The translations under genes and the position numbers were made by a program. A DNA stretch of 64,000 bases. Source: Reyranella massiliensis 521. Lineage in GTDB: Bacteria > Pseudomonadota > Alphaproteobacteria > Reyranellales > Reyranellaceae. Every line of letters begins with the position of its first letter. Position 1 is the stretch's first letter. The notes beneath the pieces are model-generated. The model did no database searches, was not told the origin of the DNA, and saw nothing but the letters and a program-made list of their open reading frames with translations. The stretch spans positions 1,517,486-1,581,485 of the forward strand of contig NZ_HE997181.1 of the NCBI RefSeq assembly GCF_000312425.1. The letters are read 5' to 3'. This document shows, piece after piece, positions 27,527-36,445 of this stretch.

Positions 27527-28137
27527 TGCCGGTGTTTTTCAGTAGAATTCTTTCCCGTTGTGCCGCGGTCCTCGTGGTGGCGATAGGCTTGGCCGTTTCG
27601 GCGTGCGAGCAGACGCCTCCGACCTCCACGGCGACGATCCAACAGCCCTCCCAGGGAACGCAGAACCTTCGGCTGGGCGAGTATCGAGTGGCCCCGGGCG
27701 ACCGATTGCGGGTGGTGGTGCTGTCGGATGCCGAGTTGTCGGGAGAGTACGAAGTCGATTCGACGGGCATGATTGCGCCGCGCATGGCGGGCCGCGTCGT
27801 GGTTCTGGGCATGTCGACGCCCGAGATCGAGACGCTGCTGGCCGACCGCTATCGCAGCGGCGGCTACCTGCGCTCGCCTCGGCTCAGCGTCGATCTTGTG
27901 TCGCGGCGGCCATTCTACATTATCGGCGAAGTGACGCGGCCCGGCTCGTTTCCCTATGTGTCGGGCATCAATGTGGTACAGGCGATCGCAATCGCCGGTG
28001 GTTACACGCGGCGTGCGGCCAAGACCCGCGTCACGATCCAGCGGTTCAATGCGACGTTGGGGCAGGAGGAAGCGGTAAACGAAGATTCCCCGGTGGGGCC
28101 GGGCGATATCATTCGGGTGCCGGAGCGTTGGTTTTGA
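27526..28137 (+). CDS. Polysaccharide export lipoprotein (OPX/Wza-like, short form)
   Basis: 203 residues. The lipobox LAVSAC in GLAVSACEQTPP marks a lipoprotein. YRVAPGDRLRVVVLSDAELSGEYEVDSTGMIAPRMAGRV is the Poly_export domain, and RRPFYIIGEVTRPGSFPYVSGINVVQAIAIAGG is the first SLBB domain. It lacks the extra SLBB copies and C-terminal helix of E. coli Wza, so it probably pairs with a separate outer-membrane pore; the adjacent beta-barrel is the obvious candidate. It would link the inner-membrane Wzc-type protein to the outer membrane. Confidence 0.92.
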   Translation: MPVFFSRILSRCAAVLVVAIGLAVSACEQTPPTSTATIQQPSQGTQNLRLGEYRVAPGDRLRVVVLSDAELSGEYEVDSTGMIAPRMAGRVVVLGMSTPEIETLLADRYRSGGYLRSPRLSVDLVSRRPFYIIGEVTRPGSFPYVSGINVVQAIAIAGGYTRRAAKTRVTIQRFNATLGQEEAVNEDSPVGPGDIIRVPERWF

Positions 28138-28175
28138 CAGTTTAGCGTAAGGGTAGTCGTTTATTTGCTTGGGGG

Positions 28176-28194
28176 GAGCGGTGTGGGACCGCTC
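28176..28194 (+). promoter_or_regulatory. Perfect 7-bp hairpin with GTGGG loop upstream of Wzc-type gene
   Basis: GAGCGGT, loop GTGGG, ACCGCTC, between the Wza-like and Wzc-like genes. No T-tract follows. It shares its 5-base loop with the hairpin at 4474-4492; transcript attenuation, RNA stability or an operator are possible. Confidence 0.35.
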
Positions 28195-28280
28195 ATGGCG
28201 TAGACGGCGACAAAGGGGCCGGCACGTGGCGACGCCGGTGAGGCGTTCGTCCGAGTCGGTATTTCGTGGAGTGTGGTGGG

Positions 28281-29324
28281 ATGGGATCGTTGTCTAGGGC
28301 CGACCAGATGCTGGACGAGCCAAATCAGAGTCGAATGGTATCGGCCGCCGACTCGTCGGCGCTTGCGCCCTTGCGTCCGACCGACAGCCCGAACGAGCTG
28401 TGGGAATGGTTGCGTCTGCTCAATCGCCGCAAGGCGCTGATCGTCGGTTGTGGCCTCATCGCGACGGCGCTGATGGCCTTGATGCTTGCGCAGGCGACGC
28501 CGCTCTACAAGGCGACGGCACGCATCATGCTCGACACGCGGACCTTCAAGGTTGTCAGCACCGAAGCGGCTCTCTCTGGCGTCGATACGCTCAACATGGG
28601 CGCCATTCAGAGCGAACTGGAAGTCATCCAATCGGATTTCCTGATCGGCCGCGTCGTCGACAAGCTCGGTCTTGCAAACAATCCGGAGTTCAACGGCACC
28701 AAGCCGCCGGGCTTCATCGACAATGCATTGCAGCCGCTGCGTGACCTTTGGAGCACCGGCATTTCGACCCTGCTGGCGCCGCCACCCAAGCCGCAGCAGG
28801 CTTCGGCACAGCCGCAACGTGCCGGCCGCCCGGCCGAGGACAGCGATCCCCGCCGTCGTGCCGCGATCGGTGCCGTCTCCAGCCGTCTCAGCGTTTCGTT
28901 GCTTGGCCGAACCTTCGTCATCCTGGTGACGGTGGAAAGCCCCGACGGCACCATGTCCGCGCGTATCGCGAATGCGATCGCCGAGGCCTACCTGGCCGAC
29001 CAGGTCGACAACAAGAACGAGGCCAACCGCCGCGCCACAGAGTGGCTCGAGCAGCGCCTGGCCGAGTTGCGTCGCAATCTGCAGGTCGCCGAAGAGGCGG
29101 TTGCTGCATACCGGCGCGACAAGGGCTTGGCCGGCAGCCCGGAAGGCGCCATCTCGTCTCAGACGCTGTCTGACCTCAACACGCGCTACACCGCCGCCAA
29201 GGGGCGCCGCATCGAGCGGGAAGGGCGTCTGGTCGCGCTCAGCAAGGCGAGCCTCAACCCGGGCGAACTGGCCAACATTCCCGAAGTGTCGGGCAACACG
29301 ACCCTGGCGGCGCTGCGTATTTAG
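28281..29324 (+). CDS. Polysaccharide chain-length determinant (Wzz domain), N-terminal fragment of Wzc-type protein
   Basis: 347 residues ending at an in-frame TAG at 29322-29324. Start ATG 28281 (GGAG upstream; GTG 28266 possible). NELWEWLRLLNRRKALIVGCGLIATALMAL is the first membrane helix of a Wzz domain; ATPLYKATARIMLD begins the periplasmic part, and a long coiled-coil stretch (RRATEWLEQRLAELRRNLQVAEEAVAAYRR) runs to the stop. The following bases continue the same frame into the rest of a Wzc-type protein. The fragment lacks the second membrane helix and the kinase, so alone it should not work normally. The ancestral codon was probably CAG (Gln). Confidence 0.85.
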   Translation: MGSLSRADQMLDEPNQSRMVSAADSSALAPLRPTDSPNELWEWLRLLNRRKALIVGCGLIATALMALMLAQATPLYKATARIMLDTRTFKVVSTEAALSGVDTLNMGAIQSELEVIQSDFLIGRVVDKLGLANNPEFNGTKPPGFIDNALQPLRDLWSTGISTLLAPPPKPQQASAQPQRAGRPAEDSDPRRRAAIGAVSSRLSVSLLGRTFVILVTVESPDGTMSARIANAIAEAYLADQVDNKNEANRRATEWLEQRLAELRRNLQVAEEAVAAYRRDKGLAGSPEGAISSQTLSDLNTRYTAAKGRRIEREGRLVALSKASLNPGELANIPEVSGNTTLAALRI

Positions 29325-29327
29325 GAC

Positions 29328-30662
29328 GTGGAACTGACCCGCAAGGGTGCGGAGCTTGCCTCGCAGCTCGGCGACAACCATCCCAAGATCCAGCAGATTC
29401 GCAGCGAACTCGCTGCCGTGCGCGCGCGCTTCCTGACCGAGACGCAGCGCATAACGCTGGCCGTCCGCGCCGAGCTCGACGCGGCGAAGGCCGAGGAGGA
29501 GGACCTAAAGGAGCTGGTCGACAAGGCCTCGGTCGTCGCCGGAACGGCCAGTCAGTACGAAGCCGAACAGAAGCAGCTCGAACGCGAAGCCCAGTCGAAC
29601 CGGACCCTGTACGAAGGCTTCCTCAATCGCTTCAAGGAACTGCGCGAACAGCAGGACATTCAGCGTGCCGACGCGCGCATCCTAGCCTACGCGCATCCGG
29701 CCGGAGGGCCATCCTCGCCGAATTACCGCAGCGGCCTGATGATGGCTTTCATCATCGGCTCCATGCTCGGCATGGCCGGCGCCGTGGCCGCCGAGAAGCT
29801 CGACCGCGTGTTCCGTTCGGCCGCACAGGTCGAAGAGGCTGTCGGTGTGGGCGTACTCGGCATGGTGCCGGAGGTCCGGGGAGCCGCGTCGACGCGCTCC
29901 AACGTGGTTGCCCACGTGCTGGAGAACACGACGTCGCCCGCGGCGGAATCGATCCGTGCCGTGTTCACCGCCATCAGTCTCGGCAGCCTCGACCGGCCGC
30001 CGCGCATCGTGGCGGTGACGTCGTCGACGCCGAGCGAAGGCAAGACCACGTTCGTGGCCTCGCTGGGCGGCCTGCTGACCAAGATGAATGCCTCCCGGCG
30101 CGTCCTGATCGTCGATCTCGACCTCCGTCAGGCGCGTCTGTCGGCGGCGCTCGGCCTCAAGGATCGCGGCGGCACCATCGACGAGTACCTCATGGGGCTG
30201 AAGACGCTCGAAGAATGCACCCGGCGCCATGAACTGTCGGGCGTCGACTACATCTGCGGCCGGCCGAACACGCCGAATGCACCGGAAATCCTGGAGTCGC
30301 ACGCCATGAAGGCAGCGCTGGGCGTCTTCGCCGAGCGCTACGACCTGGTGATCCTCGATGGCCCGCCGGTGATGGCCGTGTCGGACGCGCGCATCATCTC
30401 GCGGCTGGCCGACTACACGGTATTCATCGTGCAGTGGGCGAAGACCCCGCGCGAGGTCGTGAAGACGGCGGTCGGGGCGCTGCTCAGCGTGACCAACCAC
30501 GTCGGCATCGTCATCAACCGCGTGAACCTCGCCAAGCATGCCCGCTACGGCTACGGCGACCACGGCGACTACTACTCACGCTACCGTGGCTACTACGGCG
30601 CCGGAGCCGATATGCCGGCCAACGTCGGTGGCCGGCCGCCGCTGAAGCTCGCCTCCAAGTAG
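29328..30662 (+). CDS. Tyrosine-protein kinase (BY-kinase, Wzc-type), C-terminal fragment
   Basis: 444 residues in the same frame as the preceding fragment, with a possible GTG restart at 29328, one codon after the TAG. It starts in the second half of the periplasmic coiled coil (LTRKGAELASQLGDNHPKI). A second membrane helix (GLMMAFIIGSMLGMAGAVAA) leads to the kinase: Walker A TPSEGKTTF, Walker A' VLIVDLDLRQARL and Walker B LVILDGPPV. The C-terminal cluster YGYGDHGDYYSRYRGYYG is the autophosphorylated tail. Intact homologues control polymer length by cycles of phosphorylation. Because it starts inside the periplasmic domain without the first helix, correct insertion is doubtful. Confidence 0.85.
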   Translation: MELTRKGAELASQLGDNHPKIQQIRSELAAVRARFLTETQRITLAVRAELDAAKAEEEDLKELVDKASVVAGTASQYEAEQKQLEREAQSNRTLYEGFLNRFKELREQQDIQRADARILAYAHPAGGPSSPNYRSGLMMAFIIGSMLGMAGAVAAEKLDRVFRSAAQVEEAVGVGVLGMVPEVRGAASTRSNVVAHVLENTTSPAAESIRAVFTAISLGSLDRPPRIVAVTSSTPSEGKTTFVASLGGLLTKMNASRRVLIVDLDLRQARLSAALGLKDRGGTIDEYLMGLKTLEECTRRHELSGVDYICGRPNTPNAPEILESHAMKAALGVFAERYDLVILDGPPVMAVSDARIISRLADYTVFIVQWAKTPREVVKTAVGALLSVTNHVGIVINRVNLAKHARYGYGDHGDYYSRYRGYYGAGADMPANVGGRPPLKLASK

Positions 30663-30752
30663 GGGCGAGCCTTCGAGGCCTGACTCCGCACCAGCATGGT
30701 CGTGCGGCCCGACATGGGCTGCAGCCGGGTGTGGCGGCGATCCTGAACGAGT

Positions 30753-32033
30753 TCAGAGACGCCAGAGCGTGACGCCGGATGGCGTGGCTCTCCGGTCGAG
30801 CAGGGCAGGGACGTCGGCCACGAAGCCCCCCGACGGCGTCAGCAGTCGCTGGACGAGGTTCCAGCCGCCCTCGCGATAGGCGCGATGGGCGACGGCCAGA
30901 ACCACGGCATCCGCCGGCTTCAGCTGGTCCAATGGTGTCAGCGCCCGTCCGTATTCTTCGTGCAGCAGATCGCTGTCGGCCATCGGATCGTGGAGCTGGA
31001 CGGTGATCCCGAAATCTTCGAGCTCGCGCACGATGTCGATTACGCGCGTATTGCGGATGTCCGGCACGTTCTCCTTGAAGGTGACGCCCAGCACCGTCAC
31101 GGTCGGGCGCCCATTGCGGGCGCTGCGCATGATGCTGCGCGCCACGCGGTTGGCGACGTAGACGCCCATGCCGTCGTTGACGCGGCGGCCCGAGTGGATG
31201 ACGTGCGGATGGTAGCCGACCTCCTCGGCCTTGTGGGCGATGTAGAAGGGGTCGACGCCGATGCAATGGCCACCGACAAGGCCCGGCCGGAAGGGCAGGA
31301 AGTTCCATTTGGTGCCGGCGGCCTCCAGGACGTCGCGCGTATCGACGCCCAGCCGGTCGCAGATCAGCGCGACCTCGTTGATCAAGGCGATATTCACGTC
31401 GCGCTGGGTGTTCTCGAGAACCTTGGCGAATTCGGCGATCCGGATCGAGGCCGCCCGGTGCGTCCCGGCGCTGACGACGCTCCGGTAGGTCGCGTCGATG
31501 ATGTCCAGGGTCTCCGGTGTGTCCGCCGATACGATCTTGAGGATGTTGTCGAAGCGGCGCTCCTTGTCGCCGGGATTGATGCGCTCTGGCGAGTAGCCAA
31601 CGTTGAAGTCGGTCTTCCACTTGAGGCCCGATGCCTTCTCCAGCATCGGTATGCAGATCTCCTCGGTGACGCCTGGATAGACCGTCGATTCGTAGACGAC
31701 GATATCGCCTCGTTTCAGCGTCCGGCCGATCGTTGCGGAGGCCCCCTTCAACGGTGCGAGATCGGGCTGCTTGCTGGCGTCGATCGGCGTGGGGACGGTG
31801 ACGATGTGGAAATCCGCGGCGGCGAGATCGCTGGATTGCGAAGAAAAGCGCAGGCCGGGCGCCGTGAGGTCCGCTGCCTGCACCTCGCCGGTGCGGTCGT
31901 GGCCCTTGGTGAGCTCGGCTACACGTCGCGGGTCGATGTCGAATCCCAGGACCCTGTAACCGGCGCGGCCGAAGCCCGTGGCGACAGGCAGCCCGACATA
32001 GCCGAGGCCGATAACGGAAATATGCCGCTTCAT
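30753..32033 (-). CDS. Nucleotide sugar 6-dehydrogenase (UDP-GalNAc/GlcNAc dehydrogenase family)
   Basis: 426 residues from the ATG at 32033, which places VIGLGYVGLPVA at the N-terminus as the Rossmann dinucleotide loop. FAKVLENTQRDVNIALINE, FLPFRPGLVGGHCIGVDPFYIAHKA (Cys of GGHCIGVDP is the catalytic thiol) and VLGVTFKENVPDIRNTR are the family blocks. Spelling and length match TviB/WbpO-type enzymes that oxidise UDP-N-acetylhexosamine to the uronic acid, rather than UDP-glucose dehydrogenases. It would supply an amino-uronic acid to the local polymer. It is convergent with the kinase fragment. Confidence 0.92.
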   Translation of the reverse strand: MKRHISVIGLGYVGLPVATGFGRAGYRVLGFDIDPRRVAELTKGHDRTGEVQAADLTAPGLRFSSQSSDLAAADFHIVTVPTPIDASKQPDLAPLKGASATIGRTLKRGDIVVYESTVYPGVTEEICIPMLEKASGLKWKTDFNVGYSPERINPGDKERRFDNILKIVSADTPETLDIIDATYRSVVSAGTHRAASIRIAEFAKVLENTQRDVNIALINEVALICDRLGVDTRDVLEAAGTKWNFLPFRPGLVGGHCIGVDPFYIAHKAEEVGYHPHVIHSGRRVNDGMGVYVANRVARSIMRSARNGRPTVTVLGVTFKENVPDIRNTRVIDIVRELEDFGITVQLHDPMADSDLLHEEYGRALTPLDQLKPADAVVLAVAHRAYREGGWNLVQRLLTPSGGFVADVPALLDRRATPSGVTLWRL

Positions 32034-32231
32034 TGGGCCAATTTCTGACAGGTCGGGCATGGCCTGGCATCAACTATGTTGAGGGCGTGACAGGTCGCCG
32101 GCCGAGGGCCGGAGACTGTGACAACCCATCCGCGGACCGAAATCTGCAGGACCAAACCGATCCCGTTCGGCGCCAAGGCGGGCCATGATCTATTCTGGTC
32201 AGGAACACAACCAGTCCCCGAGGAGTTCGAC

Positions 32232-33470
32232 ATGGCTCGGCTAAAATTCGGCGCCTTTCTCGCCCCCCATCATCCGATCGGCGAGCACCCGATGCTGCAG
32301 TTCCGCCGGGACCTCGATCTCGTCGAGCAGCTCGACGCACTGGGGTATGATGAATTCTGGTGCGGCGAACATCATTCCAGCGGCTGGGAAATGATTGCAT
32401 CGCCCGAGATGTTCCTGGCGGCGGCAGGCGAACGCAGCAAGAGGATCATGCTCGGTACCGGCGTGGTCTCGTTGCCCTACCACCATCCGTTCAACGTCGC
32501 CCAGCGCATGGTCCAGCTCGACCATATGACAGGCGGCCGTGCGATGTTCGGCTCGGGTCCCGGCGCGCTTCCTTCCGACGCCTATACGCTCGCCATCGAT
32601 CCGATGGTCCAGCGCGACCGCCAGGATCATGCGATCGGCATCATACGGCGCCTGTTCAACGGCGAGCGGGTGACCGACAAGACCGACTGGTACACGATGC
32701 AGGATGCCGCGCTGCAGCTCCTGCCGTTGCAGGAAGAAATGCCGTTCGTGGTCGCCTCGCAGGTCAGCCCCTCGGGCATGACCCTGGCCGGTAAATATGG
32801 CATCGGCATCATCTCGCTCGGCTCGATGTCGACCGAAGGCCTGCTGGCGTTGCCGACCCAGTGGAGTTTCGCCGAGACCGCCGCGAAGAAGCACGGTCAG
32901 ACCGTCGACCGCAAGAACTGGCGCGTCCTGCTCAACTGGCACGTGGCCGAGACTCGCGAGAAGGCGCGTGAGCAGGCCAAGCATGGCCTGCTGCGCTGGC
33001 ACAACGAGTACATCGTCGGCACGCTGCAGCGGCCGGGCGCCGGTCCCTTCGCCTCGCCGGACGATGCCGTGGACAAGACGGCCTTTGCCGAGGGCTCGGC
33101 GGCCACGATTGGGACGCCGGACGACCTCGTGAAGATGATCAAGGACGTCTACGACAAGAGCGGCGGGTTCGGCACCGTCATTGGCTTCGTACACGATTGG
33201 GCGAATCCAGAGGATACCCGCCGGAGCTGGGACATGGTGGCGCGTTACGTGATCCCCGAGATCAACGGCTACGTGACCAAGCTGCGTGAATCGCAGAAGT
33301 ACCTGATCGACAATCGCGCTGTCTTCGAGCGCGCCCAGCAGGCGATCATGGCCAAGATCATGCAGAACGATGTGGCCGCGGAAGCACTGAAGCATACGAA
33401 GTCGCCGCGCTTTGCCGCTGCGTCCGCGGCGCTGCCCGATCTCGAGAAGGCGAAAGCTAAAGCGAAGTAG
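32232..33470 (+). CDS. LLM-class flavin-dependent monooxygenase
   Basis: 412 residues, ATG 32232 with GAGGAG upstream. The bacterial luciferase-like fold is evident: FGAFLAPHHPIGEHPMLQFRRDLDLVEQLDALGYDEFWCGEHH, LGTGVVSLPYHHPFNVAQRMVQLDHMTGGRAMFGSGPG and GTPDDLVKMIKDVYDKSGGFGTVIGF. The EHH and GSGPG strings are typical of LimB-like (limonene monooxygenase) members using FMNH2. The substrate is unknown. It sits between polysaccharide genes but is not coupled to them and ends at its own terminator. Confidence 0.9.
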   Translation: MARLKFGAFLAPHHPIGEHPMLQFRRDLDLVEQLDALGYDEFWCGEHHSSGWEMIASPEMFLAAAGERSKRIMLGTGVVSLPYHHPFNVAQRMVQLDHMTGGRAMFGSGPGALPSDAYTLAIDPMVQRDRQDHAIGIIRRLFNGERVTDKTDWYTMQDAALQLLPLQEEMPFVVASQVSPSGMTLAGKYGIGIISLGSMSTEGLLALPTQWSFAETAAKKHGQTVDRKNWRVLLNWHVAETREKAREQAKHGLLRWHNEYIVGTLQRPGAGPFASPDDAVDKTAFAEGSAATIGTPDDLVKMIKDVYDKSGGFGTVIGFVHDWANPEDTRRSWDMVARYVIPEINGYVTKLRESQKYLIDNRAVFERAQQAIMAKIMQNDVAAEALKHTKSPRFAAASAALPDLEKAKAKAK

Positions 33471-33506
33471 GAGCTTCCGGAGCCCGTCCCGCCGGGACCG
33501 TGGCCG

Positions 33507-33532
33507 AGATGGCGTCCTTCGGGACGCCATCT
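33507..33532 (+). terminator. Stem-loop with UUCG tetraloop after monooxygenase gene
   Basis: Perfect 11-bp stem AGATGGCGTCC / GGACGCCATCT closed by TTCG, 36 bp after the stop codon. The following T-run is weak (TGATTT), so it may end transcription or protect the 3' end. Confidence 0.65.
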
Positions 33533-33620
33533 TGATTTGGAAGGTACGGCTTCGGAAGGAGAGGGATCTGGCGGCGCGCAAATTCTTTGAACAATATTGC
33601 CGCTCCGCTATAGTAAGAAA

Positions 33621-34220
33621 ATGCACCCAAACTGCAGGATTGTCTACGAGCTATATGCGGCGCCTTTGTTCCGAACCGGAATGAGGGTTCTGGAGATCGG
33701 GCCGGACAAGTTCCCCACCACCCTGCAGGACATCTCACACCGACCCGGCATCGAATGGGACGTCCTGGGCCTGGAGCCCGACCCGCAGTTACAGATCGTC
33801 GCGACCAGCGAATACGAGTATCCGATTCCCGAAGCGAGTTACGACATGGTCGTGGCGGCGAATGTCCTGGAGCATGTTCGCAAGCCATGGATATGGATGC
33901 GGGAACTGTCGCGAATCGTTCGGCCTGGAGGTTACGTGGTGACGGTCAACCCGGTGAGTTGGCCTTATCATGAAGCGCCGATCGACTGCTGGCGTGTCTT
34001 TCCGGAGGGAATGCAGGCATTGCTCGACGATGCCGGCCTGGAGACGGTCGTGAACCGCTTCGAGTCCCACGAGGCTATACGCTCAAGGAACGATACGCCC
34101 GGCCGCTCGATCACTGCCTATGGGTGGAAGCACCAACTGGTCGATCGTCTGCTGGGTTGGATAGGCTATCCGCAGGAGAGGGCCTACGATCTCATAACCG
34201 TCGCGCGCCGGCCGGTGTGA
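33621..34220 (+). CDS. Class I SAM-dependent methyltransferase (Methyltransf_11-like)
   Basis: 199 residues from ATG 33621. MRVLEIGPDKFPTTL is motif I (GPD in place of GxG), DVLGLEPDPQ ends strand 2, and YDMVVAANVLEHVRKPWIWMRELSRIVRPGGYVVTVNPVSW is the strand 4-5 region found in SAM enzymes acting on sugars or small molecules. It lies 11 bp before a GT2 gene, so it may methylate a residue of the glycan. The first nucleotide-binding loop is slightly atypical. Confidence 0.82.
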   Translation: MHPNCRIVYELYAAPLFRTGMRVLEIGPDKFPTTLQDISHRPGIEWDVLGLEPDPQLQIVATSEYEYPIPEASYDMVVAANVLEHVRKPWIWMRELSRIVRPGGYVVTVNPVSWPYHEAPIDCWRVFPEGMQALLDDAGLETVVNRFESHEAIRSRNDTPGRSITAYGWKHQLVDRLLGWIGYPQERAYDLITVARRPV

Positions 34221-34231
34221 GGGAGAAGATA

Positions 34232-35146
34232 GTGTCCGAGCGCAAGTCGGCGGATCGGCCGATGGTATCGGTCGTCATTGCGACATTGAACCGCGAGGCG
34301 ATGCTTCGACGAACGATCGAGGTGCTACTCAGCCGCGAAGACTACCACCCGTTCGAGGTGATCGTGGTCGACCAGACAGAGCAGCACGAAGAGGCCACCA
34401 CCCGGTATCTCGAGAGCGTGAGCTCGCGCATCATCCACCGTCGCGCTTCCTACAAGAGCCTGCCCCGCGCGCGTAATGAAGGTCTGCAGGTCGCCAAGGG
34501 CGAGATTGTCGTCTTCATCGACGACGACGTGGAGACCGGAGAAGGCTTTCTTGCCGCCCATGTCGCGCCCTATGCCGACGAAAAGGTCTGGGCCGTGACT
34601 GGCCCGTCGCCGAACCCGGGCGAGCGGCTGCTGAGCCGGGATGAGATTTCCGACGAACAGTACGCGAAGCTGTTTATCGACGACCGGCTGCTGCTGAATG
34701 TCGATTTCGACTTCGAACCCTGTAGCTGGGGGATCGGCTGCAATCTCTCGGTGAGGAAGTCGGCGGCCATGCAGGTCGGCCGGTTCGACGAGAACTTCGT
34801 GGCCAATGCCATCGGGGAGGATGCCGAGTTCTGCTATCGCATCAGAAAGCATGGCGGCACGATTCACTACGCCGGCCGCGCTGCGCTCGTGCATTTCCAG
34901 GACCCCAGCGGCGGCTGCCGTACCGATGTCGGCGCCGACTATGTCCGGATGGCAGCCTACAATCTGAACTACTTCTATCGTGTGGTCGAAGGCCGCTTGC
35001 CGGCCATCTTGAGGGCCAATTGGCGGACCTATCGTCAGTATGTCCTGAACAGAGACAATCTAGGCAGGACAGTTTCCCTGCATCTGGCCTATCTCGCCGG
35101 CCTCTATCACGGCCGACGGCAGCCGCGTTGGAATTCGGGCATCTGA
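34232..35146 (+). CDS. Glycosyltransferase family 2
   Basis: 304 residues from GTG 34232 with GGGAGA 8 bases upstream. It opens with MVSVVIATLNREAMLRRTIEVLL, contains VIVVDQTEQ, and the DXD-type block IVVFIDDDVETGEGF. AIGEDAEFCYRIRKHGGTIHYAGRAALVH is the acceptor-side EDxEF-like segment of GT2 enzymes. A soluble or peripheral transferase; donor unknown. Followed within 3 bp by a GT87-type membrane protein. Confidence 0.92.
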   Translation: MSERKSADRPMVSVVIATLNREAMLRRTIEVLLSREDYHPFEVIVVDQTEQHEEATTRYLESVSSRIIHRRASYKSLPRARNEGLQVAKGEIVVFIDDDVETGEGFLAAHVAPYADEKVWAVTGPSPNPGERLLSRDEISDEQYAKLFIDDRLLLNVDFDFEPCSWGIGCNLSVRKSAAMQVGRFDENFVANAIGEDAEFCYRIRKHGGTIHYAGRAALVHFQDPSGGCRTDVGADYVRMAAYNLNYFYRVVEGRLPAILRANWRTYRQYVLNRDNLGRTVSLHLAYLAGLYHGRRQPRWNSGI

Positions 35147-35149
35147 TAC

Positions 35150-36430
35150 ATGCAGGTCGACACGCCGATGCGGCGTTGGATGCATCAAGCCGGTCACGTC
35201 GCCAGGGCCATATACTCGGGCCGGACGGCCAACTCGGGAAGACTGTTGCTCGGCGTCGCGGCTGCCTTCTGCACCGTCGTCGGCCTCTACGACCTGCTGA
35301 CCATAACGCTTTTCCTGTCCGGAGGACCTCTCATCGGTCCGCAGCGCTGGGTTCTGTTCCCCGACTTTTTGGTATTCCACGCCGCGGCGCGCGCCTTCTT
35401 CGAGGGAAACCTCTCGATCGTCTACGATTTCTCGGCATTCGTTGCCTACGAGAACCGGATCTATGTTGATCGCTTTCCATCGCCCCTGGGATTCAGGCCG
35501 TTCCTCTATCCTCCGGTCTGGCTCCTGCTGATATTGCCGGTGGCGCTTCTCGCGGTCGCGGCTGCCTATGGCGCGTTCATGGCCGCAACGGCTGCCATTT
35601 CGTACGTGTTGATTGGGCGCTCGGACCTCTACGGATGGTTGGCCGTGATCACCTCTCCAGCTGCGCTCTGGACGATGATCTCGGGGCAGAACACCTTCCT
35701 GACGATTGGGCTCTTCTACGGCGGCATGGGCCTGCTGACGCGATCGCCGGTCGCCGCCGGCATCTTGCTGGGCATTCTCTCATACAAGCCGCAGCTCTGG
35801 ATTCTCGTCCCGGTAGCTCTGGTCGCGGGGCGTTACTGGAGGGCGCTTGTCTCTACGATCGGTACCGCGCTCGTGCTTGCCCTGCTCAGCCTGCTGGTTT
35901 TCGGCTTCGATTTCTGGATTCGCTTCTTCGAGATGGCGCGCGAGGCGTCTTCGCCCGAGATCGTCAACATGATGTTCAGGGACGTGTCGATCTACATGAC
36001 GACCATCCTGGCGGCTGCACGGATCCTCGGCGTCGCGCCGGACATCGCTGGCTTGCTGCACGTCGCGGGAGCGCTCGCCGGGTGCGCGTTGGTCTGGTTC
36101 GGCTTCAGGCGCTATCCTCACAGCGACGAGCGGACGGCCGTTCTCGCCGCCGGCACGCTGTTGCTGACGCCATACCTGGTCAACTACGACATGCTGCTGC
36201 TGATGCCGGCTGTGGTTGCGATCTTTCGTCGTCGGATGACATCGAGAATCTATCCGCTCGAACTCCTGTTCTTCTTCTGCCTCTGGCTCGTTCCGAACGT
36301 CGGTGTTCGCTTCAATATCTACCAACTGCCCTTGTTCCCGATCTTCGTCGTCGGTTTCGCCTATCTGGCTTTCGTCACCTTGAGGGGAGTGAACCAGGGG
36401 ACGTCGCCCTGCTGGCCCTTCAAGGCGTAG
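35150..36430 (+). CDS. GT87-family membrane glycosyltransferase (DUF2029)
   Basis: 426 residues with about ten predicted membrane helices. The conserved GT-C acidic motif after the first helix is seen as FPDFLVFHAAARAFFEGNLSIVYD, and a second loop FLYPPVWLLLILP is typical for DUF2029/GT87. The family uses polyprenyl-phosphate-linked sugars, such as polyprenyl-phosphate mannose, on the outer face of the inner membrane. It lies 3 bp downstream of the GT2 gene, and the pair could attach and finish a side branch. Donor assignment is inference. Confidence 0.85.
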   Translation: MQVDTPMRRWMHQAGHVARAIYSGRTANSGRLLLGVAAAFCTVVGLYDLLTITLFLSGGPLIGPQRWVLFPDFLVFHAAARAFFEGNLSIVYDFSAFVAYENRIYVDRFPSPLGFRPFLYPPVWLLLILPVALLAVAAAYGAFMAATAAISYVLIGRSDLYGWLAVITSPAALWTMISGQNTFLTIGLFYGGMGLLTRSPVAAGILLGILSYKPQLWILVPVALVAGRYWRALVSTIGTALVLALLSLLVFGFDFWIRFFEMAREASSPEIVNMMFRDVSIYMTTILAAARILGVAPDIAGLLHVAGALAGCALVWFGFRRYPHSDERTAVLAAGTLLLTPYLVNYDMLLLMPAVVAIFRRRMTSRIYPLELLFFFCLWLVPNVGVRFNIYQLPLFPIFVVGFAYLAFVTLRGVNQGTSPCWPFKA

Positions 36431-36445
36431 CGGAGATACCGGCAA

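Noticed and set aside
28161..29381. Long minus-strand frame (406 codons) opposite the Wzz domain
   Set aside because: Antisense shadow of the chain-length determinant; no ribosome site or domain.
32241..33626. Minus-strand frame of 461 codons opposite the LLM monooxygenase
   Set aside because: Composition typical of an antisense frame (Arg/His-rich, no hydrophobic core); the plus strand has a full luciferase-like protein.
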